Notes under the pieces: model-generated
Told to the model about the DNA's origin: nothing
The model's input: the letters and a program-made list of their open reading frames with translations, nothing else
Databases searched by the model: none
NCBI RefSeq assembly: GCF_000013605.1
Contig: NC_007908.1
Coordinates: forward strand, 2,294,001 to 2,358,000
Length of the DNA: 64,000 nt
Direction of reading: 5' to 3'
Origin: Rhodoferax ferrireducens T118
GTDB lineage: Bacteria; Pseudomonadota; Gammaproteobacteria; Burkholderiales; Burkholderiaceae_C
Part shown: one piece after another, positions 25,974 to 32,891 of the stretch
How positions within the stretch are numbered: position 1 is the first letter of the stretch
Layout of the letters: the number at the start of each line of letters is the position of its first letter
Made by a program: the position numbers and the translations under genes

Positions 25974-26849
25974 GTGAGGCTCACCCACAACCGGGCTGTT
26001 CTCTTGATGGTGGCGGTGACCCTGATGTGGTCCATCGCCGGGGTGGTCACGCGCCATTTGGAGCAGGCCCGCAGTTTTGAGGTGACCTTTTGGCGCAGCT
26101 TCTTCACGGTGCTGTCGTTGCTGGTGATCCTGCCGCTTTTTCTCGGGCGTGGCGTTTTCAGCCGGATGCGCAGCGGCGGCTCAGCACTGTGGATTTCCGG
26201 CGTCTGTTGGTCCGGCATGTTCACTTTTTTCATGCTGGCGATCACGCTGACCAGCGTTGCCAATGTGTTGATTACCATGGCGCTGGGGCCCTTGTTCACG
26301 GCGCTGGCCGCGCGCCTGTTCATTGGTCACCGCATTGCTTTGCGAACCTGGGTCGCCATTGTGGTCGCCGGCGGCGGCATTGCCTATATGTATGGCAGCC
26401 AGATCACGCAAGGTGGCAGCCTGCTCGGCACCTTGGTGGCTCTGTGTGTCCCCATCTCCGGCGCCGCCAACTGGACCGTCACGCAACATTCCCACGCGCA
26501 AGGACACGACGTCGATCTGATTCCGGCTGTGTTGATCGGCGCCGTGCTCTCATCCCTGGTGACCCTGCCCATGGCTTTGCCTTTTCAGGCCTCGGCGCAC
26601 GATCTGGTCTTACTGGCCGGGCTGGGCTTGGTGCAACTGGCTATTCCCTGTGCACTGGCGGTGCTGTGCACCCGGGTGCTGAAGGCGCCTGAAGTGGCGC
26701 TGCTGGGCTTGCTGGAAGTGATTTTTGGCATTTTGCTGGCCTGGGTCGGCGCGGGCGAGGTGCCGGGCCCCAATGTGCTGTTGGGCGGTACGCTGGTGAT
26801 CGGGGCATTGGCAGTCAATGAACTGATTGGATGGAGAAACCGCGCATGA
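25974..26849 (+). CDS. EamA-family (drug/metabolite transporter) membrane permease
   Basis: Ten-helix inner-membrane transporter made of two EamA repeats, 291 residues. The first repeat begins AVLLMVAVTLMWSIAGVVTRHLE and contains FEVTFWRSFFTVLSLLVILP and TSVANVLITMALGPLFTALAA. The second spans roughly residues 150-285 with VPISGAANWTV and LLGLLEVIFGILLAWVGAGE. The start codon is GTG 25974, 17 bases after typA. Its TGA overlaps the ATG of the next gene (ATGA, 26846-26849), so the two are coupled. Substrate unknown; this family exports amino acids, nucleotides and various metabolites. Confidence 0.88.
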   Translation: MRLTHNRAVLLMVAVTLMWSIAGVVTRHLEQARSFEVTFWRSFFTVLSLLVILPLFLGRGVFSRMRSGGSALWISGVCWSGMFTFFMLAITLTSVANVLITMALGPLFTALAARLFIGHRIALRTWVAIVVAGGGIAYMYGSQITQGGSLLGTLVALCVPISGAANWTVTQHSHAQGHDVDLIPAVLIGAVLSSLVTLPMALPFQASAHDLVLLAGLGLVQLAIPCALAVLCTRVLKAPEVALLGLLEVIFGILLAWVGAGEVPGPNVLLGGTLVIGALAVNELIGWRNRA

Positions 26850-27988
26850 CGAACGCTGGACTGAATGTACAAAACCCTGCAGCAAGCGATGAGGCAGCCC
26901 TTGTGCTGAGCGAGGTACGCGGCCAGGTTGGCTTCATCACGCTGAATCGGCCCAAAGCCCTGAACGCCTTGTCGCTGCCCATGATCCGCGCCTTGACCCA
27001 ATGCCTGCTGGCTTGGCGCGGTGACGCTCGGGTCAAGGCGGTGGCCATTCGCGGCAACAGCAAAACCGGCCCTTTTGGCGCCTTTTGCGCCGGTGGTGAC
27101 ATCCGTTTTTTTCATCAGGCTGCGCTGGCGGGTGATCCTGAGCTGGAAGACTTCTTCACCGAGGAATACAGGCTCAATCATTTGATCCACACCTACCCCA
27201 AGCCCTCAATGGCCTTCATGGATGGCATTGTCATGGGCGGTGGCATGGGCATTGGTCAGGGCACCAAGATCCGCATCGTCACGGAACGTACCAAAATGGC
27301 CATGCCGGAAACCAACATTGGCTTGTTCCCGGATGTGGGTGGTGGCTATTTTCTGAGCCGCTGCCCGGGGCATACCGGCGAATGGTTGGCCTTGACCGGG
27401 GAAACCCTTGGCGCCGCCGCGGCGCTGACGCTGGGTCTGGCCGATGTCTGTTTTGACGCCACCCAGTTGTCGTCAGCTTGGGAAGCTTTGGCCCAGCTGG
27501 ACTTTGATCGCGATACAGCCATCGATTCCTGGACTGCTATGTATTCAATAGCTGATGCCGCTTATTCCATGGGGGCTAGAGGCCAAATTGATCAATATTT
27601 TGGACTGGACTCTGTGGTCGCCATGGTGCAGGCGCTGGAGGCTGCTGACGACGAGTGGTCGCAACGCACTGCCGCCACTTTGCGCCAGCGCTCACCGGTG
27701 ATGTTGCAAGTGACGCTGGAACAGATTCGCCGCGCCCGCTCCTTGAGCCTGGCTGATGACCTGCGCATGGAGCGCGACATGGTGCACCACTGTTTTGCCC
27801 CCCGGCATCTGGGGCGCAGCGCCAACCAGAGCGAGACGGTCGAAGGCATCCGGGCGTTGGCTGTGGACAAAGACAACACGCCGCACTGGAACCCGGTCCG
27901 AATTGAAGACGTGACCCCGGCGATGGTGGCGCCATTTTTCACCAGCCCGTGGACGCCTCAGGCCCACCCGTTGCGTGAGTTGAGATAG
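26846..27988 (+). CDS. Enoyl-CoA hydratase/isomerase family protein, 3-hydroxyisobutyryl-CoA hydrolase-like
   Basis: Crotonase-fold enzyme of 380 residues. Its length and motifs point to the HIBYL-CoA hydrolase branch, which releases 3-hydroxyisobutyrate in valine degradation: GAFCAGGDIRFFHQAALAGD (oxyanion loop and CoA pocket), FMDGIVMGGGMGIGQGTKI, and ERTKMAMPETNIGLFPDVGG with YFLSR. The C-terminal VTLEQIRRARSLSLADDLRM segment is also typical. Start: ATG 26846 overlaps the previous stop and has GGAG about 10 bases upstream; ATG 26831 would overlap that ribosome site. A reverse-orientation palindromic element encodes about residues 229-248 in the variable region after the catalytic core. It is convergent with the phasin gene. 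Specificity is inferred from family similarity only. Confidence 0.88.
   Translation: MTNAGLNVQNPAASDEAALVLSEVRGQVGFITLNRPKALNALSLPMIRALTQCLLAWRGDARVKAVAIRGNSKTGPFGAFCAGGDIRFFHQAALAGDPELEDFFTEEYRLNHLIHTYPKPSMAFMDGIVMGGGMGIGQGTKIRIVTERTKMAMPETNIGLFPDVGGGYFLSRCPGHTGEWLALTGETLGAAAALTLGLADVCFDATQLSSAWEALAQLDFDRDTAIDSWTAMYSIADAAYSMGARGQIDQYFGLDSVVAMVQALEAADDEWSQRTAATLRQRSPVMLQVTLEQIRRARSLSLADDLRMERDMVHHCFAPRHLGRSANQSETVEGIRALAVDKDNTPHWNPVRIEDVTPAMVAPFFTSPWTPQAHPLRELR
27531..27589 (-). repeat. Palindromic interspersed element, copy in the HIBYL-CoA hydrolase-like gene (in frame, reversed)
   Basis: Reverse-orientation copy. On the plus strand TGCTAT (27535-27540), 7 nt, ATAGCT (27548-27553), 15 nt, then ATGGGGGCTAGAGGCC (27569-27584). 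The host gene reads through it without a stop as TAMYSIADAAYSMGARGQID. This shows the element is tolerated in either orientation within coding sequence. Confidence 0.85.
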
Positions 27989-28024
27989 TCGCTGATCACA
28001 CTCAGCCCGTTGTCAAGTTTTTTT

Positions 28025-28058
28025 CCAAAAAAAAGGGCTGATCTTGCGACCAGCCCTT
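28025..28058 (-). terminator. Intrinsic terminator of the phasin gene
   Basis: On the minus strand the stem AAGGGCTGGTC-GCAA-GATCAGCCCTT is followed by a run of eight T. It lies about 175 bases after the phasin stop, leaving a long AT-rich 3' untranslated stretch (28059-28233) in which I see no gene. The convergent hydrolase-like gene ends 36 bases away and may use the same hairpin. Confidence 0.85.
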
Positions 28059-28233
28059 AAGGAGTCCCTGAACCTGTTGGTTTCGAAAGGACCCGAGGAG
28101 ACAACCAGTAAAAAACTAAATGTTTTTCATAAATCCAACTGGTATGAAGTATCTCAGGGTTTGCCCTAAGTTTTGTAGAGATGTTGCTCCAGAAAGACGA
28201 TTTATCTCTAACTTACTTCACAAGTTTTATTAA

Positions 28234-28776
28234 TTAACGCTTTTTGCCGGCGGGCTTGGCTGCATTCACAGCGGTCGCTGAAACTGCGTTGAAGTTGGCT
28301 TCAGCCACTTCAGTTGCTTGCTGAACCGCTTTTTGCACTGATTCCATTGCGTTGCTGGCTGCAGCTACGGCGCTTTTCATGACGGCAACAGCCGACTCAG
28401 AGCCAGCCGGTGCGTTCTTGGCGACGTTGTCCACCAAACCCATGAACTTTTGTTGCGCTTCGGCAGTCTGGGCTTCAAAAGCCTTGCTGAATTCAGCGCT
28501 GGAGCCGGTCGCGATGTCATACAGATGGCGGCTGTAGGCGGCTGTTTTTTCAGCCAACGGTTGCATCAGGCTCGATTGCAGCGCCAGCAGCTCTTGTGCA
28601 TCTTTTGCGCTCAAAAAGGCTTTGGCAGTTTCGCTGGTTTCGGCCAGGGCTGCTTTGGAAGCGGTCATGTTCAATTCAACGATACGCTCCATACCTTCGA
28701 AGGCTTTGGAGGTCAGACCCAACAGGGTTTCGACGTTGGCTTTTTGTGAGGCCAGGACTTGTTCGACGGTCAACAT
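28234..28776 (-). CDS. phaP: Phasin family protein (PHA granule-associated)
   Basis: Phasins coat polyhydroxyalkanoate granules and control their size and number. The 180-residue product begins [20 protein letters not shown], the typical betaproteobacterial phasin start, followed by [20 protein letters not shown] and [20 protein letters not shown]. The protein is almost entirely helical, without membrane helices or signal peptide. Its Ala- and Lys-rich tail ([12 protein letters not shown]) resembles phasins that also touch DNA, but that is only a resemblance. The gene is monocistronic, with its own promoter (28866-28893) and terminator. Two TGC-rich palindromes flank the promoter and are candidate PhaR operators. 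It implies that the organism stores PHA; no PHA synthase gene is in the window. Confidence 0.93.
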   Translation of the reverse strand: MLTVEQVLASQKANVETLLGLTSKAFEGMERIVELNMTASKAALAETSETAKAFLSAKDAQELLALQSSLMQPLAEKTAAYSRHLYDIATGSSAEFSKAFEAQTAEAQQKFMGLVDNVAKNAPAGSESAVAVMKSAVAAASNAMESVQKAVQQATEVAEANFNAVSATAVNAAKPAGKKR

Positions 28777-28842
28777 GGTAATTTTCCTTTGAAAGTTAGG
28801 ATGAAAAATATCTGCCCCGTAACCCTGCTTGAATTTGATTTA

Positions 28843-28916
28843 TGTTGCAGTGCAGCATGTTTCAAATTATAGGGTGATCGCGGGCCCATGCAAGTGTTTT
28901 TTGCTGCGTTGCAACA
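28843..28916 (-). promoter_or_regulatory. Phasin promoter with two TGC-rich palindromic operator candidates
   Basis: On the minus strand TTGCAT (28893-28888) and TATAAT (28871-28866) are spaced by 16 bases, a good sigma-70 promoter. TGTTGCAGTGCAGCA (28843-28857) lies just downstream of the expected start point. The related TGCTGCGTTGCAACA (28902-28916) lies just upstream of the -35. Both have the form (G)YTGC-N3-GCARC, like TGC-rich sites bound by PHA regulator PhaR. The second copy may also touch expression of the divergent thioesterase gene. Confidence 0.65.
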
Positions 28917-29019
28917 ATTTAGAACAAAATTTCTAAAAAGTTCAGTGATTGGGGCCTGACATACGCCTGACATGAAAGCCTTTGCGGAAATGGGCCGCCG
29001 CACTGGCAAAATCAGGCCC

Positions 29020-29466
29020 ATGAGTGAAGCCAGATCCGACAAGCCCCAACCCGCGTCGCGCAGTGCCTACAAGGTATTTCGCAGCATCAGCACACGCTGG
29101 ATGGACAACGATGCCTACGGTCACGTGAACAATGTGGTCTATTACAGCTGGTTCGACACGGCTGTGAATGCCTACCTGATCGAACAGGGCGTGCTTGACA
29201 TCCACCACGGCGACACCATCGGATTGGTGATTGAAACCCAGTGCAACTACTTCTCGCCCCTGGCCTTTCCGCAGACGGTGGAGGCCGGCATTCGTGTGGC
29301 CCGGCTGGGCGCGTCCAGCGTGCGCTACGAGGTCGGCCTGTTTGCGCAGGGTGAGCCTCTGACCGCGGCCAGGGGCCATTTCATTCACGTCTATGTGGAC
29401 AAGCAAACCCGTCGCCCGGCACCCTTGCCCCTCAATCTGAAAACTGTTCTGGAGACACTGTTATGA
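29020..29466 (+). CDS. Acyl-CoA thioesterase, 4HBT/YbgC-FadM type (hotdog fold)
   Basis: Small cytoplasmic hotdog-fold thioesterase, 148 residues, hydrolysing acyl-CoA or acyl-ACP thioesters. The hallmark active-site stretch is RWMDNDAYGHVNNVVYYSWF with the catalytic Asp and the His-Val-Asn-Asn motif, followed by VIETQCNYFSPLAFPQTVEA and SSVRYEVGLF. Start: ATG 29020 has CAGG upstream; ATG 28972 would add 16 residues (MKAFAEMGRRTG) without a ribosome site, so it is less likely. Its stop overlaps the ATG of the nitroreductase gene (ATGA at 29463-29466). It is divergent from the phasin gene, which shares the upstream region. Substrate unknown. Confidence 0.88.
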   Translation: MSEARSDKPQPASRSAYKVFRSISTRWMDNDAYGHVNNVVYYSWFDTAVNAYLIEQGVLDIHHGDTIGLVIETQCNYFSPLAFPQTVEAGIRVARLGASSVRYEVGLFAQGEPLTAARGHFIHVYVDKQTRRPAPLPLNLKTVLETLL

Positions 29467-30173
29467 CCCCATCCGGCCTGGACGCCGCGCTCGTGGACGC
29501 CGCCATCAGCTCGCGCATGTCCGCGCGTGCCTTCACTCAAGCGCCGGTGTCGCGTCAGACCCTGACGGCCTTGCTGCAGGTGGCGAGCCGCGCGCCCTCG
29601 GGCACCAACACGCAGCCCTGGAGGGTTTATGTGTTGCAGGGGGAGAGTCGTGCTGCCTTGGTGGAGAAGGTATGCGCTGCGCACGACGCCGTGCGCGCCA
29701 ATCCGGTATTGGCCCATGAATACCGCGAAGAATATGACTATTACCCCGAAAAATGGGTCAGTCCCTACATCGACCGGCGGCGCGAGAACGGCTGGGGCCT
29801 GTACAACCTGTTGGGCATTGGCAAAGGGGACAAGGACAAGATGCATTTGCAGCATCAGCGCAATTACAGGTTTTTTGACGCGCCGGTGGGTTTGATGTTC
29901 ACGTTGGACCGGGTGATGGGCCGCGGCTCGCTGCTGGACTACGGCATGTTCCTGCAAAACATCATGGTGGCGGCGCGCTCTCGTGGCCTGCATACCTGCC
30001 CGCAGGCGGCGTGGAACGGCTTTGCCAAAATCATCCTGCCGCACATCGGCGCCGGGGCCGACGAGATGCTGGTCTGCGGCATGGCGCTGGGTTACGCCGA
30101 TGAAGACGATGTGGTGAATACCTTTCGTACGCCGCGGGTGCCGGTGGCAGAGTTCACGCACTGGCTGACTTGA
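29463..30173 (+). CDS. Nitroreductase family protein (FMN-dependent)
   Basis: Flavin-dependent NAD(P)H oxidoreductase of the nitroreductase fold, 236 residues. Residues 16-50 carry the family start (SSRMSARAFTQAPVSRQTLT, then ASRAPSGTNTQPWRVYVLQG) with the FMN-phosphate Arg/Ser and the NTQPW motif. The middle YYPEKWVSPYIDRRRENGWG is characteristic of the NfnB-like or BluB-neighbour subgroup acting on nitroaromatics and quinones. GMFLQNIMVAARSRGLHTCP and LVCGMALGYADEDDVVN close the fold. Its ATG overlaps the thioesterase stop, so the pair is translationally coupled. Physiological substrate cannot be told. Confidence 0.9.
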   Translation: MTPSGLDAALVDAAISSRMSARAFTQAPVSRQTLTALLQVASRAPSGTNTQPWRVYVLQGESRAALVEKVCAAHDAVRANPVLAHEYREEYDYYPEKWVSPYIDRRRENGWGLYNLLGIGKGDKDKMHLQHQRNYRFFDAPVGLMFTLDRVMGRGSLLDYGMFLQNIMVAARSRGLHTCPQAAWNGFAKIILPHIGAGADEMLVCGMALGYADEDDVVNTFRTPRVPVAEFTHWLT

Positions 30174-30353
30174 TCCGGGGTACACATCTAGGGTTATTAC
30201 GCTGGGCGCCAGGCAAGTTAAGCCTTAGAGTCAAGCCATGCGCATCCCGGCCATGACAAATCGTCATCAAGGTGGTGCGCCGCAAAGGCCCAACTACTTG
30301 TCGATTTCTGCAATTCGCGGTCCAAGGACATGCGTGGCGACGCGCATGCCAGA

Positions 30354-30395
30354 TTGACTTACGTCAGGGTTTTGACATGGCACGGCCTGCATAAT
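30354..30395 (+). promoter_or_regulatory. Candidate FNR/CRP-family-dependent promoter of nhaD
   Basis: TTGAC-TTAC-GTCAG (30354-30367) resembles the FNR-type site TTGAT-N4-ATCAA. The hexamer CATAAT (30390-30395) lies downstream; a start point 7 bases later (30402) puts the site centre at exactly -41.5, the class II activator position. The rest of the 278-base gap between the nitroreductase gene and nhaD holds other palindromes (ATGAC-AAATC-GTCAT at 30252-30266; CATGCG/CGCATG around 30330-30350) but no gene. Confidence 0.45.
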
Positions 30396-30451
30396 CAGCG
30401 CGCTGCTATTTTTATTGAAGTTCTATTGAGATTTTTCCCCCGAGGTACCCC

Positions 30452-31735
30452 ATGATTGCCGCCATCTCCGTCATTTTTGTCTTGTCCTACCTGGCGATTG
30501 CGCTGGAGCATCCGCTCAAGATCAGCAAGTCAGCCTCCGCCCTGATGGGCGCGGGCTGGTTGTGGACCATTTATGCGCTGGCCAGCGGTGACGTGAACCA
30601 AGTCAATGCTGACCTCGACCGCTCGCTGATGGGCACCGCGCAGATTGTTTTCTTTTTGATGGGGGCCATGACCATTGTCGAGGTGGTCGATGCGCATGAG
30701 GGCTTTCTGGCCATCACCTCGCGCATCAAGACTACCCGCCTGTCGACGCTGATGTGGATGATCGGTTTTGTGTCGTTTTTCCTGAGCTCGATCTTGGACA
30801 ATCTGACCACCACCATCGTCATGATTTCACTCGTGAAGAAGCTGCTCGACAAACGGGATGACCGCCTGTTCTTTGCCGGCATCATCGTCATTGCCGCCAA
30901 TGCCGGCGGTGCCTGGACGCCGATTGGAGACGTCACCACCACCATGCTCTGGATCGGCGGCCAGATCACCACACTGGCGATCATGAAGGGCCTCTTTCTT
31001 GCATCGTTGACCAATCTGCTTGTGCCGCTGGCAGTCACCAGTTTCGTCCTCGGCGCGCGTCCGGTGGTGCCGCCACCGCGCAGGCAGGACGCGGACACGC
31101 TGCACTCGACCGCTTTCGAGCGCAACCTGATGTTGTTTCTCGGCCTGGCTATTCTGGTCGGGGTGCCGGTGTTCAAGACCGTGACGCACCTGCCGCCCTT
31201 CATGGGCATTTTGTTTGGTCTTGGCATGTTGTGGATGGTGGGCGATTTGTTGCACCTGAAAAAGGAAGAAAGCCAGAAGCAACACCTGACGCTGGTGCGC
31301 GCGCTGACGCGCATTGACATGAGCTCCATCGTCTTCTTTATCGGCATCCTGATGGCCGTGGCGGTGCTGGAGCACACCCACATCCTGACCGCCCTGGCGA
31401 AATCACTGGATGAGTTGGTTGGGCGCCAGGAAATCATTGTCATGGTCATTGGTCTTGCCAGTGCCGTGGTGGATAACGTGCCGCTGGTGGCTGCGTCCAT
31501 GGGTATGTACACGCTGGCACAGTACCCCACTGACAGTTTCCTGTGGGAGTTCGTCGCTTACTGCGCCGGTACCGGTGGCTCAATTCTTATCATCGGCTCG
31601 GCCGCGGGTGTGGCCGCCATGGGCCTGGAAAAAATTGATTTCATCTGGTACATGCGCAAGATCAGCGGGCTGGCACTGATTGGTTATTTTGCGGGCGCGG
31701 CGGTTTACATCGTGCAAAACCAGTTGCTGCATTGA
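30452..31735 (+). CDS. nhaD: Na+/H+ antiporter NhaD
   Basis: Inner-membrane sodium/proton antiporter of the ion transporter (IT) superfamily, used for sodium tolerance and pH control. The 427-residue product has 11-13 predicted membrane helices and starts MIAAISVIFVLSYLAIALEH. NhaD signatures are visible: FFLSSILDNLTTTIVMISLV and ANAGGAWTPIGDVTTTMLWI, and in the second half AVVDNVPLVAASMGMYTL and GTGGSILIIGSAAGVAAMG. The ribosome site GAGG precedes ATG 30452 by 8-9 bases. It is alone in its transcription unit. It fits the osmotic and salt-stress theme of the region that follows. Confidence 0.93.
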   Translation: MIAAISVIFVLSYLAIALEHPLKISKSASALMGAGWLWTIYALASGDVNQVNADLDRSLMGTAQIVFFLMGAMTIVEVVDAHEGFLAITSRIKTTRLSTLMWMIGFVSFFLSSILDNLTTTIVMISLVKKLLDKRDDRLFFAGIIVIAANAGGAWTPIGDVTTTMLWIGGQITTLAIMKGLFLASLTNLLVPLAVTSFVLGARPVVPPPRRQDADTLHSTAFERNLMLFLGLAILVGVPVFKTVTHLPPFMGILFGLGMLWMVGDLLHLKKEESQKQHLTLVRALTRIDMSSIVFFIGILMAVAVLEHTHILTALAKSLDELVGRQEIIVMVIGLASAVVDNVPLVAASMGMYTLAQYPTDSFLWEFVAYCAGTGGSILIIGSAAGVAAMGLEKIDFIWYMRKISGLALIGYFAGAAVYIVQNQLLH

Positions 31736-31772
31736 ATCGGCAGCTTGTTTTAACCGCACCAGATTGTCAGTT

Positions 31773-32756
31773 ATGAAACCCAAAATATTGATTGCTCGGG
31801 CTATCTTCCCAGAAGTTGTTGCCAAGCTGGCGCAGCACTTTGAGGTCACGTCCAACCAAGCCGATGAGCTCTGGACATCGGCTCAGTTGATTGAGCGACT
31901 GAAAGGCAAACAGGGCGTGTTCACCACCGGTGGCGAGCGCATTGACGCTGCGTTGCTGGCCGCCTGCCCTGAGTTGAAAATCTGCGCCAACATGGCCGTG
32001 GGTTACAACAACTTCGACATAGCGGCCATGACGGCAGCCAGAGTGTTGGGCACCAACGCACCGGATGTGCTGACCGAGACCACTGCCGACTTCGGCTTTG
32101 CCCTATTGATGGCGACGGCGCGTCGCATGGCCGAAGCGGAGCATTTTTTGCGCGCCGGCCAGTGGACACGCTGGCGCTACGACATGTTTGCCGGCGCCGA
32201 TATTCATGGCAGCACGCTCGGGATTCTGGGTATGGGCCGCATCGGCCAGGGCATCGCCAAACGCGGCGCCCATGGCTTTGGCATGCAGGTGATTTACCAC
32301 AATCGATCGCGGCTGGATGCCGCAACCGAGCTTGAATGCAAGGCAATTTACGTCAGCAAACAGGAGTTGCTGAAAACCGCAGACCATCTGGTGCTGGTGC
32401 TGCCGTATTCGGCGTCTTCACACCACGCCATCGGTGCGGCCGAGCTGGCGCAAATGAAGCCCACTGCCACGCTGGTCAACATCGCGCGCGGTGGCATTGT
32501 GGACGATGCCGCGCTGGCGCTGGCCTTGCGCAACAAGACGATAGCCGCCGCCGGTCTCGATGTGTTTGAAGGCGAGCCCGCCGTGCACCCTGATTTGCTG
32601 ACTGTGCCCAATGTGGTGCTGACCCCGCACATCGCCAGCGCCACCATGCCCACGCGGCTGGCCATGGCCAATCTGGCGGCTGACAACCTGATTGGATTTT
32701 TGACGCAGGGCAAACCCGTGACGCCGCTGAACCCCGCGGTGCTGGTGACGCCATAA
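31773..32756 (+). CDS. D-2-hydroxyacid dehydrogenase, glyoxylate/hydroxypyruvate reductase type
   Basis: NAD(P)-dependent D-isomer 2-hydroxyacid dehydrogenase, 327 residues. The substrate domain starts MKPKILIARAIFPEVVAKLA and has ANMAVGYNNFDIAAMTA. The nucleotide-binding signature is GSTLGILGMGRIGQGIAKRG (about 145-164). Catalytic residues are visible: Arg in VNIARGGIVDDAAL, Glu in VFEGEPAVHPDLL, His in LTPHIASATMPTR. The closest known group is GhrB/TkrA, which reduces glyoxylate, hydroxypyruvate and 2-ketogluconate. Start: ATG 31773 gives the family N-terminus; upstream in-frame codons overlap the end of nhaD (stop at 31735). Confidence 0.9.
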   Translation: MKPKILIARAIFPEVVAKLAQHFEVTSNQADELWTSAQLIERLKGKQGVFTTGGERIDAALLAACPELKICANMAVGYNNFDIAAMTAARVLGTNAPDVLTETTADFGFALLMATARRMAEAEHFLRAGQWTRWRYDMFAGADIHGSTLGILGMGRIGQGIAKRGAHGFGMQVIYHNRSRLDAATELECKAIYVSKQELLKTADHLVLVLPYSASSHHAIGAAELAQMKPTATLVNIARGGIVDDAALALALRNKTIAAAGLDVFEGEPAVHPDLLTVPNVVLTPHIASATMPTRLAMANLAADNLIGFLTQGKPVTPLNPAVLVTP

Positions 32757-32891
32757 GCTGTTTGCTGTTTGCTTATCCCGTGTCAAGTCAACGTAGCTTC
32801 GCCTGTTGGCAGCCCAGAGTCGGATTGCACATGCGGGCCGGCCTCGTCTTTCTTGCACTGTCCGTGCGCTGATGGCGGGTCCTGGCGCGCT

